Positions 15,249-23,058 of a stretch of 64,000 nt of DNA are shown one piece after another. The notes beneath the pieces are model-generated. The model was not told the DNA's origin. It searched no databases and saw only the letters and a program-made list of their open reading frames with translations. This DNA comes from Microbacterium esteraromaticum (GTDB lineage Bacteria > Actinomycetota > Actinomycetes > Actinomycetales > Microbacteriaceae). The position numbers were made by a program, and so were the translations under genes. Positions within the stretch are counted from its first letter, which is position 1, and every line of letters begins with the position of its first letter. The stretch is taken from positions 620,001-684,000 of the forward strand of contig NZ_JAEMWU010000001.1 of the NCBI RefSeq assembly GCF_017303215.1, given 5' to 3'.

Positions 15249-15647
15249 ATGGAAATCGACACCAAGAAGCCCACGGTCAAGAACCCGCCCGAGCAGTTCA
15301 CCGGTGACGTGTACCTCGACATGATCGCCGCGCCCCGTGCCGAAGGCCAGCGCATGGTCGTCGCCAAGGTGCGTTTCATGCCTGGCGCTCGCACAGCATG
15401 GCACTCGCACGCCCTCGGGCAGACCCTTCACATCACGGACGGCGTGGGCCTGATCGGAACGAGGGACGGCCGAGTGATCGAGGTGACGCCGGGGCAGACG
15501 ATCTACACACCTCCGGGCGAAGAGCACTGGCATGGTGCGACCCCCGACGACTACATGGAGCACCTTGCCATGATCGACACCGCCGACAACCCCGCTGACA
15601 CCACCATCTGGCTCGAGCACGTCTCGGATGAGGAGTATCGCCGATGA
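15249..15647 (+). CDS. Cupin-domain protein
   Basis: 132 residues, one small beta-barrel. Metal-ligand motif 1 is visible as PGARTAWHSHALGQTLHIT (two His and a Gln) and motif 2 as PGEEHWHGATPDDYMEHL. Resembles stand-alone carboxymuconolactone-decarboxylase-associated cupins. AGAGAGGTCCCC precedes the start. It overlaps the DUF2255 gene by four bases (ATGA) and probably shares control with the XRE gene and the divergent dehydrogenase. Confidence 0.85.
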   Translation: MEIDTKKPTVKNPPEQFTGDVYLDMIAAPRAEGQRMVVAKVRFMPGARTAWHSHALGQTLHITDGVGLIGTRDGRVIEVTPGQTIYTPPGEEHWHGATPDDYMEHLAMIDTADNPADTTIWLEHVSDEEYRR

Positions 15648-16018
15648 CTCAATGGGCGCCTGAAGACATCCGTAGCATCCGTGAAAGCGACGACTTTCAC
15701 ATCGCTCCGTTCCGGGACGACGGGACGACCCCGGGAACTCTGACGTGGATCTGGGCAGTGGTCGTCGACGATGCCATCTACGTGCGCGCCTACAACGGCA
15801 CGTCGTCGCGTTGGTACGGGTCAGCCGTCGCACAGCGCGCCGGACGAGTCTCGATCGGCGGGACGGTGCACGACGCGACATTCGTTCCCGTCGACGACAC
15901 CGACCTGAACGAGCGCATCGACGAGGCTTATCGGGCCAAGTACGCGGGAAGCCCCTATCTTCCGCCCATGCTCACCGAGAAGGTTCGCGCCGCCACTGTG
16001 CGTGTCGACGCTCGCTGA
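15644..16018 (+). CDS. DUF2255 protein
   Basis: 124 residues, a FMN-binding-split-barrel-like family: DDFHIAPFRDDGTTPGTLTW, AYNGTSSRWYGSAVAQRAGR and the C-terminal SPYLPPMLTEKVRAATVRV. Function unknown; genes of this family often follow cupins and reductases, suggesting a small-molecule redox role. ATGA-coupled to the cupin. A second, truncated copy of its 3' end sits at 12261-12335. Confidence 0.82.
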   Translation: MTQWAPEDIRSIRESDDFHIAPFRDDGTTPGTLTWIWAVVVDDAIYVRAYNGTSSRWYGSAVAQRAGRVSIGGTVHDATFVPVDDTDLNERIDEAYRAKYAGSPYLPPMLTEKVRAATVRVDAR

Positions 16019-16063
16019 TCGTCGTGCGCCGCCTGGATCTCTGAGCGCTCGCGAATCGCCGAC

Positions 16064-16069
16064 TAGGCT
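16064..16069 (+). promoter_or_regulatory. -10 box TAGGCT, leaderless start of the kinase-like gene
   Basis: Six bases before ATG 16076. Confidence 0.5.
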
Positions 16070-16075
16070 GGCGCG

Positions 16076-16960
16076 ATGACGGCCGCTTCCGGAGAGATCA
16101 CTTCTGCGTTGGTCCAGTCCCTCGTGTCGGAGCAGTTCCCTCAGTGGGCGCAGCTGCAAATCCGGCCGGTGGAAGCTCAGGGGTGGGACAACCGCACTTT
16201 CCGGCTTGGCGACTGCATGGCCGTGCGTCTCCCGAGCGCTGATGGCTACATCGCCGGCCTGGTTCGGGAGGAGCAAACCCTCGCGACCCTCAACTCGCGG
16301 ATCAGCGTGGCGATCCCTCGCGTCTTAGCGACCGGGGCGCCCTCGGCGGCGTTCAACCGGCCGTGGTCTGTGCGTGAGTGGATCGACGGACACACTCTGG
16401 CTGCGGTTGACGCGTCCGACCGAGAGCGCGCCATCGATAGCTTGGGCGACGCCTTGGCGAAGTTGCAGGCCTGTGACACGGGCGGAGGCCCGTGGGCGGG
16501 AAGGGCATCTGCCTACCGCGGCTGTCACGTCAGTAGCGTCGGTGAGGACGTGCAGGGTTGGCTCCCGCTTCTGAATGGACGTGAAGCAGACGGATGCCGG
16601 AAACTCTGGGATGCGGCAGTGGCCACGGTGTGGACAGGTGCGCCAGTGTGGGTGCACGGCGATGTCGCGCCAGGCAACATGTTGTTCGGCAGCAAAGGTC
16701 AGTTGGCGGCGCTCATCGACTTCGGACAGACGTGCGTTGGAGACCCCGCCTGCGACCTGGCCTTCGCATGGTTGAGTTGCAGTGCCGGTGAACGTGATCA
16801 ACTGCGCGACAGGCTGACACTGCCTGAGGATGCCTGGCTGCGAGGTGCAGCCTGGGCGCTGTGGAAGGCTCTCATCAGTTCCCCCGAAGACGTGCTCGCC
16901 AAGTATGGGCGCTCGCGTGACGCCGTGCTGAGCGATGTGGCTGACTTGACAGCGGGCTAG
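16076..16960 (+). CDS. Aminoglycoside-phosphotransferase-family kinase
   Basis: 294 residues. Nucleotide loop WDNRTFRLGDCMAVRLPS with the ATP-anchoring Arg in place of the usual Lys region, the hinge SVREWIDGHTL, Brenner motif VWVHGDVAPGNMLF with catalytic Asp, and metal-binding IDFGQTCVGDPACDLA. It phosphorylates a small hydroxyl compound; whether that is an antibiotic cannot be told. Chromosomal relatives are common and need not confer resistance. No ribosome site, leaderless start. Confidence 0.85.
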   Translation: MTAASGEITSALVQSLVSEQFPQWAQLQIRPVEAQGWDNRTFRLGDCMAVRLPSADGYIAGLVREEQTLATLNSRISVAIPRVLATGAPSAAFNRPWSVREWIDGHTLAAVDASDRERAIDSLGDALAKLQACDTGGGPWAGRASAYRGCHVSSVGEDVQGWLPLLNGREADGCRKLWDAAVATVWTGAPVWVHGDVAPGNMLFGSKGQLAALIDFGQTCVGDPACDLAFAWLSCSAGERDQLRDRLTLPEDAWLRGAAWALWKALISSPEDVLAKYGRSRDAVLSDVADLTAG

Positions 16961-16969
16961 GACTGCCGC

Positions 16970-17620
16970 TCAGACGCCGGCGAGGAACCGCTCGACCGTG
17001 TCAGCGAAGCCTGAATGATCCTGTGGTCTGTGGTTGACGCCGCGTAGCTGAACGTGAGTCGCGCCTTCTTCTATCAAGACACCCGCTATCGTCTCGTACT
17101 CCGCATTCCACCCTCCCGTGATGACAAGGGTGGGCACTCCGACAATCGCGGAGCTGGCCACGCCGAATCCCCACGGCGGCTGCTTCGCTTCAAACCTTGC
17201 AGCGGTCTCCCGCTCTTCGTCCCACCGAGAACGATCGGCGGGACCTCCGAACATGAGCGGGCGGACGATCGACCAGTAGCCGAACAGGTCACCACTTCGA
17301 GAAAGAGCTCGGGCGCGCGTGATCGCATCGATGTGATCTTCGATCACAGGTACGCCCCTCGCAACGTCGTAGAGCGCAGGCTCTACGAGAACGAGGGCAC
17401 GCGCGGCTATCTGACGCGCCTGTACAGCCAGAAACACGGGCACGGCGCCAGCCGAGTGTGCGAACACGACCGAGTTGCGCGGACTGAGCGCCGCGAGGGA
17501 TGCAACGTTCGCGTCCATCGGTCCGGTGAAGTCAAGACTCGCAAAACGCGAACCCTGGTCCGGGATTGAAGGCCAAGCGTCGCGGCCTTGACGCCCCGCG
17601 CCATGAACATACACTCGCAT
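16970..17620 (-). CDS. Alpha/beta hydrolase
   Basis: 216 residues. Oxyanion-side start MRVYVHGAGRQGRDAWPSI, nucleophile elbow VVFAHSAGAVPVFLA (Ser in the HSAGA version of GxSxG), late Asp region VPTLVITGGWNAEYE and catalytic His in GVNHRPQDHSGFADTVERFL. Substrate unknown. ATG 17620 was chosen because the conserved fold starts there and TACCCT lies six bases upstream; the longer open frame covers a region with the repeated palindrome. Convergent with the kinase gene, 9 bp apart. Confidence 0.82.
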   Translation of the reverse strand: MRVYVHGAGRQGRDAWPSIPDQGSRFASLDFTGPMDANVASLAALSPRNSVVFAHSAGAVPVFLAVQARQIAARALVLVEPALYDVARGVPVIEDHIDAITRARALSRSGDLFGYWSIVRPLMFGGPADRSRWDEERETAARFEAKQPPWGFGVASSAIVGVPTLVITGGWNAEYETIAGVLIEEGATHVQLRGVNHRPQDHSGFADTVERFLAGV

Positions 17621-17626
17621 CCGCCC

Positions 17627-17632
17627 AGGGTA
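17627..17632 (-). promoter_or_regulatory. -10 box TACCCT, leaderless start of the hydrolase gene
   Basis: Six bases before ATG 17620. Confidence 0.5.
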
Positions 17633-17664
17633 GTGGTGGCTTCCGGACTCCCTGCCGAAGTTGA

Positions 17665-17684
17665 CCTGTGACGATAGTTTCCGG
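17665..17684. repeat. GATC-type palindrome family, degenerate copy E
   Basis: CCTGTGACGATAGTTTCCGG; related to the copies at 17714, 18349, 19846, 20784 and 21981. Just left of it (17650-17659) is CCCTGCCGAA, a second motif also found near two other copies. Confidence 0.45.
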
Positions 17685-17713
17685 TGCGCCTCGCGAAGCG
17701 AGCGAAGCTCGAG

Positions 17714-17733
17714 CCGACGACGATCGTTTGCGG
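17714..17733. repeat. GATC-centred palindrome, copy C
   Basis: CCGACGACGATCGTTTGCGG, in the same gene gap as copy E. Confidence 0.55.
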
Positions 17734-17819
17734 CGGTATCCGAGTATCGGAGCCGGCGCGTAGGTCGAGAACGCTCGCACCGAGCGTGCCCGACATTGTT
17801 CGGACAGCCCGAGCGTCGA

Positions 17820-18176
17820 TCAATCGCTCGGAGAGTTCTCTGCCTGACGGGCGGCCTTTCCTGCCACCACTGATCCGATGACGAGCCAGATCGCGATCCA
17901 GGCACAGCCGACGGCGGCCGCACCGATGGCGTAGTCCTCACCGACGAAGACAGCGGTTGCGGCCGCGGCGATGAGGCCGAACCCACCTATCGCAATGGGA
18001 ATCGCGGCGGCGGCGTGTCCGTGACTCCAAGCGTCCTCGGAGCGAAGGGTCATTGTGGTCCTGATGCCTGTCCAGAAGTTCATAGGGAGGGCGCGACGGT
18101 AGGCCCGATAGGCAGTCCACACCATGATGACCCCCGCGATGAGCAGAGGGATTGCGGTGCTGATGGCGATGATCAT
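17820..18176 (-). CDS. SdpI-like membrane protein
   Basis: 118 residues, three hydrophobic segments (3-22, 62-80, 87-108) and the SdpI signature between the first two: NFWTGIRTTMTLRSEDAWSH. In Bacillus, SdpI is the immunity protein against the SdpC toxin, but most actinobacterial homologues stand alone and have no known toxin. No toxin gene is visible here. The start at 18176 has only a weak ribosome site. Confidence 0.78.
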   Translation of the reverse strand: MIIAISTAIPLLIAGVIMVWTAYRAYRRALPMNFWTGIRTTMTLRSEDAWSHGHAAAAIPIAIGGFGLIAAAATAVFVGEDYAIGAAAVGCAWIAIWLVIGSVVAGKAARQAENSPSD

Positions 18177-18448
18177 GGAGAGGAGCTCCGTCCGTGGTCT
18201 TCGAATGTTGTGGCGCTGCCGTCTGGGCCAGAACCCGTCACCGATTGGATCCGCTCAGAATACTGAGCGCCCGTCGAGCAAAGTCCCGCGTACGGGTTTC
18301 TCGGTAAAGGTCCTGGACGCTGCCCACACTGCTCAAGGTTGGTGGTTGCCGAAAGCGATCGTTTACGGCGGCGGCGCGCTACATAGCTCGGGACCAGCGC
18401 CGTAATCGTGCGCCCCAACCTAGTTTCGGCAGGGGTTATTGGAGACCG
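18177..18448. other. Gene gap with palindrome
   Basis: No gene. It holds palindrome copy B (18349-18368) and the motif TCGGCAGGGGTT (18426-18437), which recurs at 22058. Confidence 0.5.
18349..18368. repeat. GATC-centred palindrome, copy B
   Basis: CCGAAAGCGATCGTTTACGG, between the SdpI-like gene and the sigma-factor gene. Confidence 0.65.
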
Positions 18449-18982
18449 TCAATCGGGTGATGACAGCTGTTGACGGAGCTTGCCGCGCGCACGAGAGTAA
18501 CGAGCCCTCGCAGCTTCCGGGGTGAAGCCGAGAACGCGGCCAGCGTCGGCGACCGTGAACCCGTCCCAGCCGACGAGTAGAACGAGTTCGCGGTCTTTCG
18601 CCGTTAGGGTTGCCAGGGCAGCTCGAAGTTCGAGGTCGGGTTCAGGGTTGGTGACGGCATCCTCGCGCACGACAGCGCGGAGACGATCGGCGAGTGCGTT
18701 CCTGCGGACTGCTCCTCGACGTGTGCTCTGGAGTACGTGTCGCGCGATCCCGAAGGCGTATCGGCGGGCATCTTCGTGAAGCAACGGTAGAGACTTTTGC
18801 TTCCGCCACAGCACGAGAAGAGTATCGGCGACGGCGTCCGCGGCGTCTTCACGGTTGGTGAGGCGGTTGGTGAAATATCCAAGCAGATCGGGCACTAGTT
18901 CGGCGATCAAGATGTCGAGAGAGGCCGCGGGCCGCGCGGACGTCACGGCCGGAGGCAGCTCGTTCACGTCCGTGGCGCTCAC
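18449..18982 (-). CDS. ECF-type sigma-70 factor
   Basis: 177 residues. Region 2 at about 25-80 (LVPDLLGYFTNRLTNREDAA, DTLLVLWRKQKSLP) and region 4 at about 115-170 (LATLTAKDRELVLLVGWDGF, TVADAGRVLGFTPEAARARY). It directs RNA polymerase to a small set of promoters, target unknown. The GTG start at 18982 overlaps the stop of the upstream membrane-protein gene by four bases, so it is translated after that gene. Here the sigma gene comes second, the reverse of the usual sigma then anti-sigma order. Confidence 0.88.
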   Translation of the reverse strand: MSATDVNELPPAVTSARPAASLDILIAELVPDLLGYFTNRLTNREDAADAVADTLLVLWRKQKSLPLLHEDARRYAFGIARHVLQSTRRGAVRRNALADRLRAVVREDAVTNPEPDLELRAALATLTAKDRELVLLVGWDGFTVADAGRVLGFTPEAARARYSRARGKLRQQLSSPD

Positions 18983-19737
18983 TTGCTCGCCTCATAGTCA
19001 TTCAAGAATGTCTCGTAGTACGAGTCAGGTCTGTTGGAGCGATCAACGCCGTCCCAGCCCGAAGCCCCCTCGATCTGTGCAAGTTCCTGCGCCGCTTGCA
19101 CGTCCTCGGCGGAGATCTCTTTCCCGAACCTGGCCATGATGTACGTGATTCCGCCGCCGTCTGTCTGGACGAACGCAGGCCATGTCGCCGCGTCGGAGAT
19201 CACCTTCGCCGCGGCCGCCATACGGGTCTTGTCGCCAGCATCGTGCGCAGTAAGCCACTCTTCGATCCAACCGACGTACGCGGCATGTTCGAAGCTCCGG
19301 ATCAACCCGACTCGCTGTGTAACACCGGGCTCTGCGGAGTGTGCAGCTCGCACCTGTTCGATCAGACCTTTCTTGGTCTGGCCCGGCGCCAGCTGAAGCT
19401 GCGCTGGATAGATAGTTTCGAGGTACTCGCCCAGATCAGACGCTGAGGTGTCAACGAACTCGCTGTCCTCGATCACCTCGGAACCGCCGAACACGATCTC
19501 GGTCTGGGCGATGAAGTGCCGAATGGTCTCTGCAACAGCCGGCGCTGCGAACACTCCGCCGCCGATCACAGCTGCGCCAGCAACTGCCGCGCAGGCGCGT
19601 CTTCTCCATGACGCAGCTGCTGCTTCAGACCGAGCTTCTGAAACGAGGAGCGCGACCATTCCGGACGGCAACGGCTGCTGCTCGCCTCGTCGGCTCTCGG
19701 CCGAAAGCCGTCTCGTCAGTTCATCATCGCTGATCAT
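18979..19737 (-). CDS. Single-pass membrane protein, putative sigma-factor partner
   Basis: 252 residues: a cytoplasmic N-terminal 45 residues, one membrane helix (about 47-71), and an outside domain of about 180 residues with no motif that I recognise. Topology and coupling to the ECF gene suggest a sigma regulator, but the zinc-binding HxxxCxxC of common anti-sigma factors is absent. ATG 19737 was chosen because GGAG lies six bases before it; ATGs at 19743 and 19749 are possible. Function is inference. Confidence 0.65.
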   Translation of the reverse strand: MISDDELTRRLSAESRRGEQQPLPSGMVALLVSEARSEAAAASWRRRACAAVAGAAVIGGGVFAAPAVAETIRHFIAQTEIVFGGSEVIEDSEFVDTSASDLGEYLETIYPAQLQLAPGQTKKGLIEQVRAAHSAEPGVTQRVGLIRSFEHAAYVGWIEEWLTAHDAGDKTRMAAAAKVISDAATWPAFVQTDGGGITYIMARFGKEISAEDVQAAQELAQIEGASGWDGVDRSNRPDSYYETFLNDYEASK

Positions 19738-20059
19738 GGTCATCTCCATCTTGTGGCCTGCTTCACCTGAGACATGGCCGGGACGGAAGGAAGCGTGACA
19801 TCCGTGCGCGGGGGTGATCCACGCCAGGCAGCGCGGACGCCTCCGCCGAACACAATCGTTTCCGGTGCAACGGCGGTCGTCATTGATCCCGGCCGCCATA
19901 AACCTGGGCCACACGCGGGGTTCGATAGACGTTGTCGGAGCGAGCCAGATCAGAGGTCACCTAACCGTGCAGCAGTCCCGGGGCATACGGCGCAGCCCTT
20001 ATGCGTCGGGAAGCTCTCGAGTTCGGGCGTTGCGTCGTTCAGCCCGAGACTGCACTCGC
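19738..20059. other. Gene gap with degenerate palindrome
   Basis: No supported gene in this 322-bp stretch; it holds palindrome copy D (19846-19865) and nothing else I can identify. Confidence 0.5.
19846..19865. repeat. GATC-type palindrome, degenerate copy D
   Basis: CCGAACACAATCGTTTCCGG. Confidence 0.5.
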
Positions 20060-20563
20060 TCAGGTGGGCTGATGGCGCCGGCGCGGTGGGAGGCGAAGAT
20101 GCATGGTGGCGAACGCCATCAGAGCGAGGGACGGGATCAGCAGCCGCCACTCCGGGACGTAGCCGTCAACGAGCGGCCAGTCGGCTTCGTCGTACTTGAT
20201 CGGTCCGGCGTCACCCACGACGTACGACAGGAGTATGCAGACGACAGCGAGTCCGAGCAGCGCGAGGAACCAGGACGTGTGTTCCCTCCACCAGCGACGA
20301 GCGCGCGGAGCGAGGCGAAGGGGAAGCCCGACAAGAAAGGCTAGGACGGTGAGCGGGGTGGAGGCCAGCGCGATTCCGAAGAGTTGCAACCCCTCTGAGT
20401 AGCCGATTGCGGCAGTAGAGCAGATCGCGATCACGATGTAGGTGGTCAAGCCCGTGACAAAGATCTGGATCGCGGTTAGCATCAGGCCGACGCGCCCAGG
20501 ATCGTAATCCTCAGGTGCGCTGGCGATTGACACGTCGGGGCCGATCTGATTCTCAGAAGTCAC
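20060..20563 (-). CDS. Four-helix membrane protein of unknown function
   Basis: 167 residues from GTG 20563. That start is preferred over ATG 20683 because TACGAT stands six bases before it, the leaderless pattern of this chromosome, and the extra 40 residues look non-coding. Four hydrophobic segments (about 30-50, 60-82, 100-120 and 143-160) with a basic C-terminal end (RLPPRRRHQPT). I do not recognise the family. Confidence 0.6.
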   Translation of the reverse strand: MTSENQIGPDVSIASAPEDYDPGRVGLMLTAIQIFVTGLTTYIVIAICSTAAIGYSEGLQLFGIALASTPLTVLAFLVGLPLRLAPRARRWWREHTSWFLALLGLAVVCILLSYVVGDAGPIKYDEADWPLVDGYVPEWRLLIPSLALMAFATMHLRLPPRRRHQPT

Positions 20564-20569
20564 GGTCGA

Positions 20570-20575
20570 ATCGTA
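20570..20575 (-). promoter_or_regulatory. -10 box TACGAT, leaderless GTG start
   Basis: Six bases before GTG 20563. Confidence 0.45.
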
Positions 20576-20783
20576 TTGCGTGGACGTGACGTCGAAGCGT
20601 CTTAGTTCAACGCTCACGTCTATCCGCCTGCAACTATCGCTTAAGCCGCGACACAGCTCTCGGCCGCGAAACGCCTCCTCCAAGTGCTCATTCGGATCGA
20701 CAAACCTCGGGCCTTGGGCTGCTTCACACTCGTACCACGCGCGGGCGGTCTGGCTCGCACCTCCAATCGGAGTCCAGTCGTCA

Positions 20784-20803
20784 CCGAAAACGATCGTTTA
20801 CGG
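20784..20803. repeat. GATC-centred palindrome, copy A
   Basis: CCGAAAACGATCGTTTACGG, one base from a perfect palindrome. Confidence 0.7.
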
Positions 20804-20928
20804 CGGGAGCCTATTCAACTGCGGCCGACTGCCGCCGCAAAGGTTCGTCAGAACCCCCTAGCGGCAGACGTTTTCGGCTGGAGCCGGGTGGGCTGGGCGG
20901 TTCCTTCACCTCATTGAGAGAATGACGT

Positions 20929-21960
20929 GTGACCATCCGCTTTCCTGCACCGCTCAGCCCCGGCGACACCATTGCCGTCACCTCGCCGTCCAGCGGCGTC
21001 ACACCTGAAGAGATGAAACGGCTGGATTTCGCGGTTGAGGGACTGAGGAATTCCGGCTTTCGCGTCGTCGTCGGCGACTGCATTGGTGGCGCAGCGCATG
21101 TCAGCGCCCCAGCATCTGAACGCGCACAAGAACTCACTGCCTTCCTGACCGATCCAAGCGTGCATGCCGTCGTGCCGCCCTGGGGTGGGGTCATGGCGAT
21201 CGACCTCCTGCCGCTCTTGGATTGGGAAGCGATCACCGCCGCAGAGCCCGCGTGGTTCGTGGGCTTCTCCGACATCTCGACGCTCCTGACACCGTTGACC
21301 CTGCGAACTGGCATCGCCACCATCCACGGGAACAACCTCATGGACACCCCGTACCTCGTTCCCGACGGGCTACTCGGCTGGCTCGACATCGCGACCAAGC
21401 CTGCAGGCAGCTCATTCGCCCAGACTTCGCCAGGCCGGTTCCGCGCGCATGGGTGGGACGATTACCTCAGCCATCCGGATGTCACCGAGATGACTCTCGA
21501 CACTGCAGGTTCCTGGACCCGCTTGGACTCCGGAACGGGCGATGTCGATGTCACCGGGCGCCTCATTGGCGGATGCATCGACACGCTTTGTAACGTCGTG
21601 GGCAGCCGCTATGGCGATGTGCCGACCTTCGTGGAGAAACACGCGCCGGAGGGAACCATCGTGTACGTCGAGGCGTCCAGCCACGACGCGCTCACTATCT
21701 GCCGCAATCTTCATGGCATGCGTCTGTCGGGCTTCTTCGACGAAGCCAACGCGGTGCTCGTCGGCCGAACACTCGCGCCCGACACCTCCTACATGACTCA
21801 AGATGAAGCTGTGCTCGACGCCCTCGACGGTCTCGACATCCCAATCATCGGTAATGTCGAATGCGGCCACGTGCAACCGTTCATGCCCATTGTGAACGGG
21901 GCTCTCGGCCGTGTCAGGTTCGGTCCTGCCCCCGGTTCACTGACGCAGACGCTCGCCTGA
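20929..21960 (+). CDS. S66-family peptidase, MccF-like
   Basis: 343 residues, typical length. The catalytic Ser lies in AWFVGFSDISTLL, followed by IHGNNLMD; the Glu is in IVYVEASSHD and the His in NVECGHVQPFMPI, giving the Ser-Glu-His triad of MccF and LD-carboxypeptidases. MccF cleaves microcin C-type aminoacyl nucleotides and gives immunity; LD-carboxypeptidases trim murein peptides. The YVEASSHD block and the overall length favour the MccF branch. Starts at GTG 20929 with a weak GAGAG. Stand-alone, no microcin genes nearby. Confidence 0.85.
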   Translation: MTIRFPAPLSPGDTIAVTSPSSGVTPEEMKRLDFAVEGLRNSGFRVVVGDCIGGAAHVSAPASERAQELTAFLTDPSVHAVVPPWGGVMAIDLLPLLDWEAITAAEPAWFVGFSDISTLLTPLTLRTGIATIHGNNLMDTPYLVPDGLLGWLDIATKPAGSSFAQTSPGRFRAHGWDDYLSHPDVTEMTLDTAGSWTRLDSGTGDVDVTGRLIGGCIDTLCNVVGSRYGDVPTFVEKHAPEGTIVYVEASSHDALTICRNLHGMRLSGFFDEANAVLVGRTLAPDTSYMTQDEAVLDALDGLDIPIIGNVECGHVQPFMPIVNGALGRVRFGPAPGSLTQTLA

Positions 21961-21977
21961 GCTTCTCTCTCCTCAAC

Positions 21978-22003
21978 CTGCCGAAAACGATCGTTTTCGG
22001 CAG
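21978..22003. repeat. Perfect 26-bp GATC-centred palindrome, copy F
   Basis: Core CCGAAAACGATCGTTTTCGG (21981-22000), extended by CTG and CAG to 26 perfectly symmetrical bases, 18 bp after the S66 gene stop. It is the best copy of a family found in each gap from 17.6 kb to here. It may act as a terminator. Confidence 0.85.
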
Positions 22004-22057
22004 CCTCCGCCGGCCTGCTCCGAACGGCCCGCCGCAATCTCCCGACGAAACCCGGTA

Positions 22058-22139
22058 TCGGCAGGGGTTTCTGGCGGGTTCCTTGCGGGTGGGGCGCGGT
22101 GCGGTGGGCCTGCGTCACCCGACCGAAACCCCCTGCCGA
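22058..22139. repeat. Inverted pair of the TCGGCAGGGGTT motif
   Basis: TCGGCAGGGGTTT (22058-22070) faces AAACCCCCTGCCGA (22126-22139), one base longer. The motif also occurs at 18426 and, inverted, at 17650. It marks the right edge of the accessory segment. Confidence 0.5.
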
Positions 22140-22222
22140 AACCAGCGCCCGCCGAGAGACCCTCGGCACCGTTTTCGGCCGGCGTCGCGTCAGCATCCGA
22201 CACCGCCCGCTGATGCCCCGCG

Positions 22223-22453
22223 CTACTGCCCTCGCGCGCGGCGCCGGCGCGCGCCGTCGCGCACCGCGTCGACGCCACGATGCGCTGCGGTGAGCAGCGG
22301 CACGAGCAGGGCGTCGTGCACGACGACCGCCGCGACCAACCAGACGGCGACACCGAGCAACTGCTGCGGGTTCTGCGTGGTCATCAGCAGCCACGCGCCG
22401 TAGGCGATGCCGGCAGCCCCGACCGCCCACAGCAGCATCCGTGTGGCACTCAT
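22223..22453 (-). CDS. Small two-helix membrane protein downstream of the molybdoenzyme
   Basis: 76 residues from ATG 22453, which overlaps the oxidoreductase stop (TGATG). Two hydrophobic segments (about 5-23 and 31-53), with a His-Asp pair between helices (VVVHDALLVPLL) and a strongly basic C-terminus (RDGARRRRARGQ). The family is unknown. Coupling suggests it is a membrane subunit or assembly factor for the oxidoreductase/cytochrome pair. Confidence 0.72.
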   Translation of the reverse strand: MSATRMLLWAVGAAGIAYGAWLLMTTQNPQQLLGVAVWLVAAVVVHDALLVPLLTAAHRGVDAVRDGARRRRARGQ

Positions 22454-23058
22454 CAGAGCACCTCGATCGTGTGCAGCCACTTGGTCTGCAGCACTCCCGG
22501 CCGCCCCGGCGCGATCACACGCGCCGGGTAGCCGTGATCGAGCGAGAGGCGCTCGCCGTTGAGGCGCAGGGCGATCAGAGTGAGCGGATCCTGCGCGTAC
22601 ACGGCAGGCATCGTCGTCACCGAGAACGCTCCGCGCTGCTGAAGACTGCGCAGGCGCAGGTCATCGCCGGGTCCCGCCCCGACCAGCATCATCAGCTCAG
22701 CCAACCGCACCCCCGACCAGTCGGCCACCGCAGTCCACCCCTCGACGCACGCGATCGGCAGCGTCTCGGTGCGCTGCGGCAGCCCCGCCAACTCCTGCGC
22801 CGACAGCACGGCCGTACGCGCCCCGTTGCGCAGTGTGAGTCTCCAGTCGGGATCGGATGCCAGCGCGACCGCTCCGGCCTGCGCAGCCGTGCGGTTCACC
22901 GGCACCCGCTGCGGTGCATCCAGCCGGCGCCGCTCATCGGCGAGGCTGAACGGCCCCCACGGCAACACGCTGTGTGTCAGCGCCAACGCCCCCATCGCCG
23001 CCGAACCCGCCGCCACCCCCGTCAAGAACCGGCGACGCGAGACACGCTCATCGGTCAT
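22453..23058 (-). CDS. Tat-exported molybdopterin-dependent oxidoreductase
   Basis: 201 residues. Twin-arginine signal SRRRFLTGVAAGSAAMGALA at 7-26. The mature part is the sulfite-oxidase-type molybdopterin fold with the Mo-ligand Cys in LPIACVEGWTAVADWSGVRL (C104) and a C-terminal GYPARVIAPGRPG. It is smaller than sulfite oxidase and lacks the dimerisation domain, like YedY/MsrP. ATG 23058 has GAGGAGG upstream and overlaps the cytochrome gene by 11 bp. It probably reduces or oxidises a substrate outside the membrane using the adjacent heme protein. Confidence 0.88.
   Translation of the reverse strand: MTDERVSRRRFLTGVAAGSAAMGALALTHSVLPWGPFSLADERRRLDAPQRVPVNRTAAQAGAVALASDPDWRLTLRNGARTAVLSAQELAGLPQRTETLPIACVEGWTAVADWSGVRLAELMMLVGAGPGDDLRLRSLQQRGAFSVTTMPAVYAQDPLTLIALRLNGERLSLDHGYPARVIAPGRPGVLQTKWLHTIEVL

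Larger units (their letters stand above)
20564..20928. other. Gene gap with palindrome
   Basis: 365 bp without a supported gene; contains palindrome copy A (20784-20803). Confidence 0.5.

Noticed and set aside
20580..20917. Short plus-strand frames before the S66 gene
   Set aside because: They cross the repeated palindrome and have no ribosome sites.
17665..22003. Palindromes as integron attC sites
   Set aside because: They are 20-26 bp simple palindromes without attC R and L boxes, flanking genes lie in both orientations, and no integron integrase is present; kept only as an unexplained repeat family.
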